A model generated the notes under the pieces. It saw nothing but the letters and a program-made list of their open reading frames with translations. It was not told where the DNA came from and did no database searches. From contig CAITNO010000148.1 of assembly GCA_903893795.1 (NCBI GenBank), forward strand, positions 62,001 through 126,000: 64,000 nt of DNA, written 5' to 3'. Below are positions 59,884 through 64,000 of the stretch, piece by piece (positions within the stretch are counted from its first letter, which is position 1; every line of letters begins with the position of its first letter). A program made the position numbers and the translations under genes. This DNA comes from Candidatus Hydrogenedentota bacterium. GTDB lineage: Bacteria; Hydrogenedentota; Hydrogenedentia; Hydrogenedentales; CAITNO01.

Positions 59884-62439
59884 ATGGTCTGCTTTTCGAG
59901 TGTCCGCACGGTTTCGGCGGTCGTGGTCCTCATGATTTTGGGGGGCGCGGCCGTCCTGTTCACCGGCATGACCGGTGCCGGCGCCGCAGAACCCTATGAG
60001 GTGGTCTGGACCCATCCTTCCACATATATACAAAGTGACAAGGTGTCACTGGAACTGGTGGCAGAACCCAGCTATCCAGCCACTTCGCCGGTGAAATTCA
60101 ACTATCTCATCAACTGTGACCTAGCTTTTGAAAATGTAAATGCGGACTTTCGCATTGTTGGCATTGACGGCAAGGACGTGATTTACAAATCGACGGCCAC
60201 CTATAATCTGAAGAACGGGGAGAACAAATGCAGTTTTGACTGGAACCCGGCTTCCTGCGCCTCGGGCGACTACAAAGCGGTTCTTTCCGTATACTATATC
60301 TCCAAGAAAGATCCCGTCACCTGCACCACGCCCTTGGAACGGATGAGTTCAAATGCGCTGGAGGGCGATGCCACCGCCCTGGACGGGCAACTGGCGGAGA
60401 CGGCCAAACGGGTGGATGCGCTGGCGCAGTCCCCCGAGAATTATCCCTATATGCGCGCCCGCCTTTCCCTTGCGGGGGACGCGCTTATTGCCGCCTACGC
60501 CAATATTGCGGCAGCGAAATGGGTGGAGGCCGACCACGGGCTGGACTATGTGCGCCAGGCCATCAAGACCCTGGATGCCGGGCTGGTGTTCGCCAAGTCC
60601 GCCCCAGAACTGGCACCCACCCCCCCCAAGACCACCGGGCGGGTGGTTCCCCAGGGCGCGGGTCTGGCGGCCGATGGCGCTCCCGTGGCGCTGGTGGGCG
60701 GTGTGCTGGACCTGGCCAAAGAAGATGCGCCCGGCCGTTTGGCGCGCATGGCGTCGCTGGGCATGAATTTCGCCGTGTTGCCGCTGGACGACTTTCCGGC
60801 GGTTGCCGCCGCACCCTTTGACGAGGCGGTCATTCGCGCCGCTCTCGACCCTGTTCTGAATGTGGCGGCCGAAAAGGGTATGGCCGTGGTGCTCCAGTTG
60901 TCGCAGGATGCGCTGGGCCATGCCATCCAGGAAAAATCGCCTGACGTTCTGGCCCCCGGATTTGTCACCCTCTCCCATCCGGCGGTGCGCGCGGCCCTGG
61001 AAAGCCATGTGAAAGCCGTCGGCACCGCCATTGCCGGCCGGGAAACGGTCATGGGGATCAGTCTGGCCGAAACGCCCGCATTCAAATTTGACGGTGATTC
61101 GGTGCGGGAGCAGTTTGTCAACCGCGTTCGCGCGCAGTATCCCGACCGTCAGGACCTGAACCGGGTCTGGCATGCCCACCTGGCCGACTACGATGAAATA
61201 ACCATTTGGGGCGACAATGCCCCCCACGCCTACCAGAACCAGCGTTCCTACCAGTTTGACTGGCAGAGCTTCCACACGCAGCTTGTGGACGAGGAGCTTT
61301 CTGGCCTGAGGGCCGCCGCGGGCGCGGCCTGTCCCGGCCTTGCGATCATGGTGACCATGCCCGGCACGGCCTTCGAAAAGGGCGAAACCAAATATGCCCC
61401 GGACCGCGAACTGACTGCCCGGCTCATGGACATCAACGGCTGCGCCGTGTCCGCCGGTTCCACCGACAAGCGGCCCTATGCGATTGACTATCCCCGTGCG
61501 GCGATTGATTACGTTTTGCAAAGCTCCTATTCCCCACAGAAGCCCGTGCTGAATCTCAATGCGGGCATCAATCCCGGGGACAACGCGGACCCGCAGCGCT
61601 GCTACGGCGTGGTGCGGGCCGTGCTCTGGGAGGCGCTGATTTCGGGCGCCTCCGGCTTGGCCGTGTCCGCCGATTCTCCGGTGTACACCCGGCCCGAGGC
61701 GATGGAGGCGCTGGTGGTAACAGCGCTGGACGCGCGCCGCCTCGCGGGGATTATCCGCGCTTTTGCCCAGGCGCCAGCCGATGTGGAGGTGCTTTTCAGC
61801 GAGTCCTCCAAGATCATGGACAACGGCGAACCGCACCTCCAGTCCGTGCGCTATGCCTATGAGGGCAGTTCCTTCTCTGGCTACAACGTGCGTTTCGCCA
61901 CCGAGCGGGACATTGCCAACGGCGCGCTGGACAATGCCAAGGCGCTGGTCATGCCAGAGACTCCGGCGACCACCGACGCGGCCTTCAAGAAGATGGATGA
62001 ATTCGTTGCCAAGGGCGGCGCGGTCACACGGGTTGGCACACCCATTCCGTACAACGAGCGTGGCAAATCGCGCACCGACGTCATCCGCACCACGGGCAAC
62101 ACAGTGTTCGTGAAGGGCATGAATCTGCCCACCGAATACCTGCACGCCATGGACACCTCCATCGTCCGCACCGCGCTTCCGTCCATTCCCCGCCCGGTAA
62201 ACAGCTCCGGCTATCCGCTGGAGGGGGTGCACACCCGCAATGTGGTCATTGACGGGGTGGCCTATTTGTACGTCGTGAACCTGCGCCCAGTCCCCGTCCC
62301 CTGCCAGCTCGTGGGCGGGACGAGTTCCGGCCGCGACCTCATTCAGGGCCGGGACATCGCCTTCCCGCGCGTTCTGACGCCGCTCGAACCGATGCTCATT
62401 CGCCTCGATTCCACCACCCACAGCACCGCAGCGCAGTAA
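59884..62439 (+). CDS. secreted GH42-like (beta-galactosidase-fold) protein
   Basis: The ATG at 59884 (AAGGAAG upstream) gives a signal sequence (VVVLMILGGAAVLFTGMTGA); the frame to 59743 is unsupported. The 851-residue protein has an N-terminal beta domain (SYPATSPVKFNYLINCDLAF), a helical stretch, and a TIM barrel of the GH42 kind. RAQYPDRQDLNRVWHAHLAD then YDEITIW is the typical FxxyLxxxYg...lNxxW...y element. A Rossmann-like trimerisation domain follows (NAKALVMPETPATTDAAFKK) and a beta tail. It probably removes galactose or related residues from polymers outside the cell. A catalytic Glu may be in MGISLAETP. Confidence 0.65.
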   Translation: MVCFSSVRTVSAVVVLMILGGAAVLFTGMTGAGAAEPYEVVWTHPSTYIQSDKVSLELVAEPSYPATSPVKFNYLINCDLAFENVNADFRIVGIDGKDVIYKSTATYNLKNGENKCSFDWNPASCASGDYKAVLSVYYISKKDPVTCTTPLERMSSNALEGDATALDGQLAETAKRVDALAQSPENYPYMRARLSLAGDALIAAYANIAAAKWVEADHGLDYVRQAIKTLDAGLVFAKSAPELAPTPPKTTGRVVPQGAGLAADGAPVALVGGVLDLAKEDAPGRLARMASLGMNFAVLPLDDFPAVAAAPFDEAVIRAALDPVLNVAAEKGMAVVLQLSQDALGHAIQEKSPDVLAPGFVTLSHPAVRAALESHVKAVGTAIAGRETVMGISLAETPAFKFDGDSVREQFVNRVRAQYPDRQDLNRVWHAHLADYDEITIWGDNAPHAYQNQRSYQFDWQSFHTQLVDEELSGLRAAAGAACPGLAIMVTMPGTAFEKGETKYAPDRELTARLMDINGCAVSAGSTDKRPYAIDYPRAAIDYVLQSSYSPQKPVLNLNAGINPGDNADPQRCYGVVRAVLWEALISGASGLAVSADSPVYTRPEAMEALVVTALDARRLAGIIRAFAQAPADVEVLFSESSKIMDNGEPHLQSVRYAYEGSSFSGYNVRFATERDIANGALDNAKALVMPETPATTDAAFKKMDEFVAKGGAVTRVGTPIPYNERGKSRTDVIRTTGNTVFVKGMNLPTEYLHAMDTSIVRTALPSIPRPVNSSGYPLEGVHTRNVVIDGVAYLYVVNLRPVPVPCQLVGGTSSGRDLIQGRDIAFPRVLTPLEPMLIRLDSTTHSTAAQ

Positions 62440-62616
62440 CGAAATAGGTCTGCACCGCTGGCCAAGCCTTTGTGCCCACCGAGGAGCGGCAGAATTGCTG
62501 GCGGTATTTCTGATCGTTCGTAGTATGTGTTTTGACATGTTCTATTGGGGAATTTGGCGGGGTACAATGATTCGGCTGAGTGCCAGCGCCATGCGGAATC
62601 AGGACGGATTTACCCG

Positions 62617-64000
62617 ATGATCGAGAAGAACTTCGATATAGCATTTATTTCCGATCTTGCCCTGCGTGAAAAGCAGGTACAGCAGAATTATCGGCCTATT
62701 ATCGCGGTGCATAAGTGGTTTGCCCGCAGGCCCGGCACACTATTTCGGGGACTTTTGCTGTCCGAGTTCTCTGACAGTCCGTTGCGCGACTCATTTTACA
62801 GGGCGAATGACCTTTCGGGAACAAGATTTGCCGATCCATTCATGGGGGGGGGGACGCCCCTTTTGGAAGCGAACCGCCTTGGCTGCGATGTGGTAGGTTT
62901 TGACATTAACCCCATGTCCTATTGGATTGTGAAACAGGAAGTCGAGCATCTTGATCTGGCTGCCTATGATGAATCCGCTGCCCTTCTGCGTGATGAACTT
63001 GAAAAGGTTGTCGGCAACCTATATCGGACCAATTGTCTTCTCTGCGGCAATGCGCATGCACACGTAAAATACTTTCTTTGGGTAAAAACCATTGCGTGTC
63101 AAGCTTGCGGAGGAAACATAGACCTTTTCCCCGGTTACCTTCTTTCCTCTAACGCAAGGCATCCCAGGAACGTTTTTCTATGCTATTCCTGCGGTCAACT
63201 GACGGAAACCGATGACCGAAACAGGCCCGGAAAATGTCACCATTGCGACAAGCCTTTAGTGGAGAAGGGGCCAGCCGGTAGAAATCGCTGTGCATGTTCC
63301 CATTGCGGAGCAGGAAACTCCTTCCCAAATGCGGAGGTTGGATGTCCCAGCCATCGTCTCTTCGCCATGGAGTATTATTGCCCACGATGCAAGAATGGTC
63401 ATACGGGGCGTTTCTTTAAGGTGCCTGACAGCCAAGACCTTGCCCGTGTGGCTGAATCTGGGACGAGATGGGCACAAACAGAGTCCAAGTTTGTTCCTGA
63501 GGATGCGATCCCCTCGGGTGACGAGACGAACCGTCTCCACCGATGGGGCTACAAGTATTATCGGGAAATGTTCAACGAACGTCAGCTTCTGAGCCTTGAA
63601 ATGTCAGCGCGGCTCATATCAAAGACCTCCAATGAGAGGGTGCGAAACGCTCTCGCGACAAATTTGTCCGATCTTCTGCGCTATCAGAATATGCTTTGCC
63701 GGTATGACACCATGGCGCTCAAGTCTCTTGACATATTCTCCGTGCATGGATTCCCGGTGGGTCTAATTCAATGTGAATCCAATATCCTGGGAATTGTGGA
63801 CGCAGGCAAAGGCGGTTGCGTGGGAAGCGGGGGATGGAAGAACATCATAGACAAGTTCCGCAAGGCAAAACTGTACTGCGACGCTCCGTTTGAGGTGAGA
63901 CACAAGGGACTACGAAAAGAGATTGTGCCGATAGCGGGTGAGTGGATTGGTGACTACAGAAATGGAGGGAGTACAGGGAAGCATAGGATTGTGAAAATCC
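62617..64000 (+). CDS. DUF1156-type DNA methyltransferase, 3' truncated by the window
   Basis: The frame starts at ATG 62617 and stays open to the last base (461 residues visible). It begins MIEKNFDIAFISDLALREKQ, then RPIIAVHKWFARRPGTLFR, the start of DUF1156 proteins. A SAM-binding motif follows (FADPFMGGGTPLLEANRLGC, then VVGFDINPMSYW), as in adenine or cytosine amino-methyltransferases. A Zn-ribbon-rich middle (CLLCGN, CQACGG, CYSCGQ, CHHCDK, CSHCGAG, CPRCKNG) is unusually Cys-dense. The catalytic (D/N)PP(Y/F) motif should lie beyond the window. DUF1156 proteins are found with DUF499 ATPases and helicases in defence islands, so a phage-defence role is plausible. Confidence 0.8.
   Translation, partial: MIEKNFDIAFISDLALREKQVQQNYRPIIAVHKWFARRPGTLFRGLLLSEFSDSPLRDSFYRANDLSGTRFADPFMGGGTPLLEANRLGCDVVGFDINPMSYWIVKQEVEHLDLAAYDESAALLRDELEKVVGNLYRTNCLLCGNAHAHVKYFLWVKTIACQACGGNIDLFPGYLLSSNARHPRNVFLCYSCGQLTETDDRNRPGKCHHCDKPLVEKGPAGRNRCACSHCGAGNSFPNAEVGCPSHRLFAMEYYCPRCKNGHTGRFFKVPDSQDLARVAESGTRWAQTESKFVPEDAIPSGDETNRLHRWGYKYYREMFNERQLLSLEMSARLISKTSNERVRNALATNLSDLLRYQNMLCRYDTMALKSLDIFSVHGFPVGLIQCESNILGIVDAGKGGCVGSGGWKNIIDKFRKAKLYCDAPFEVRHKGLRKEIVPIAGEWIGDYRNGGSTGKHRIVKI

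Noticed and set aside
60349..62538. 729-residue minus-strand open frame
   Set aside because: It is antisense to the GH42-like gene, whose signal, ribosome site and fold are clear. GC-rich third positions keep the opposite frame open; the translation has no domain.

Overview
This is a GC-rich bacterial chromosome segment carrying about 46 protein-coding genes, two broken genes and several repeats; I found no rRNA, tRNA or CRISPR. Lipoprotein signals, secretin-like proteins and type II secretion/pilin parts point to a two-membrane (Gram-negative) cell. A GFTLIELL-type pilin ending in a MDGH motif, many secreted glycosidase-like proteins, a sulfatase-fold protein and a formylglycine-enzyme-like protein suggest a polysaccharide-degrading member of the PVC/Planctomycetota or Hydrogenedentota sphere. 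That placement is inference; no marker gene here settles it. A ferredoxin-linked 2-oxoacid oxidoreductase with an Fe-S-type Rrf2 regulator fits an anaerobic or microaerophilic life.

Layout. 1-7.2 kb: the RecQ C-terminus, a deacetylase-like protein, a six-hairpin-type glycosidase, a sialidase, and an FGE-like protein, with two repeat regions (4.1-4.4 and 7.4-7.6 kb). 7.7-13.3 kb (minus): a GH28-type beta-helix protein and a SWIM/SNF2 helicase pair separated by a 56-bp palindrome. 13.4-15.7 kb: a radical SAM protein, a decayed sensor pseudogene, and an Rrf2 regulator. 15.8-20.9 kb (minus): a tightly packed sucC-sucD-korD-korA-korB-korC operon. 21.6-25.6 kb (minus): three pilin-like proteins and two GspF-type membrane proteins. 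25.8-32 kb: GNAT, DUF5329-like, DUF429, a DUF5703-type glycosidase and a PKD esterase. 32-36.9 kb (minus): a glycerol-3-phosphate dehydrogenase fused to a diacylglycerol-kinase-type lipid kinase, followed by an alkyl-DHAP-synthase-like flavoprotein and a zinc-ribbon protein. 37.4-47.2 kb: a pilin, a beta-propeller lipoprotein, an NTF2-like lipoprotein, a sugar isomerase, a set of small secreted Cys/Lys-rich proteins, and a sulfatase-fold membrane protein without catalytic residues. 47.5-53 kb: phosphomannomutase and two glycosidase-like proteins. 53.1-53.8 kb: an MNT/HEPN pair whose HEPN gene carries an in-frame TGA. 54-59.1 kb (minus): an M28-like membrane peptidase and a four-gene secretin-like operon. 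59.9-64 kb: a GH42-like protein and the start of a DUF1156-type DNA methyltransferase that runs off the window.

The strongest candidate for an undescribed system is the lipid module at 32.5-36.9 kb. One polypeptide joins a flavin G3P dehydrogenase to a lipid kinase, and it lies directly upstream of an AGPS-type enzyme. Together they have the activities needed to make or recycle ether lipids from DHAP. The run of small secreted Cys-Cys and Lys-rich proteins (43.5-44.9 kb) and the secretin pair without N-domains (55.3-57.7 kb) are the next most unusual.
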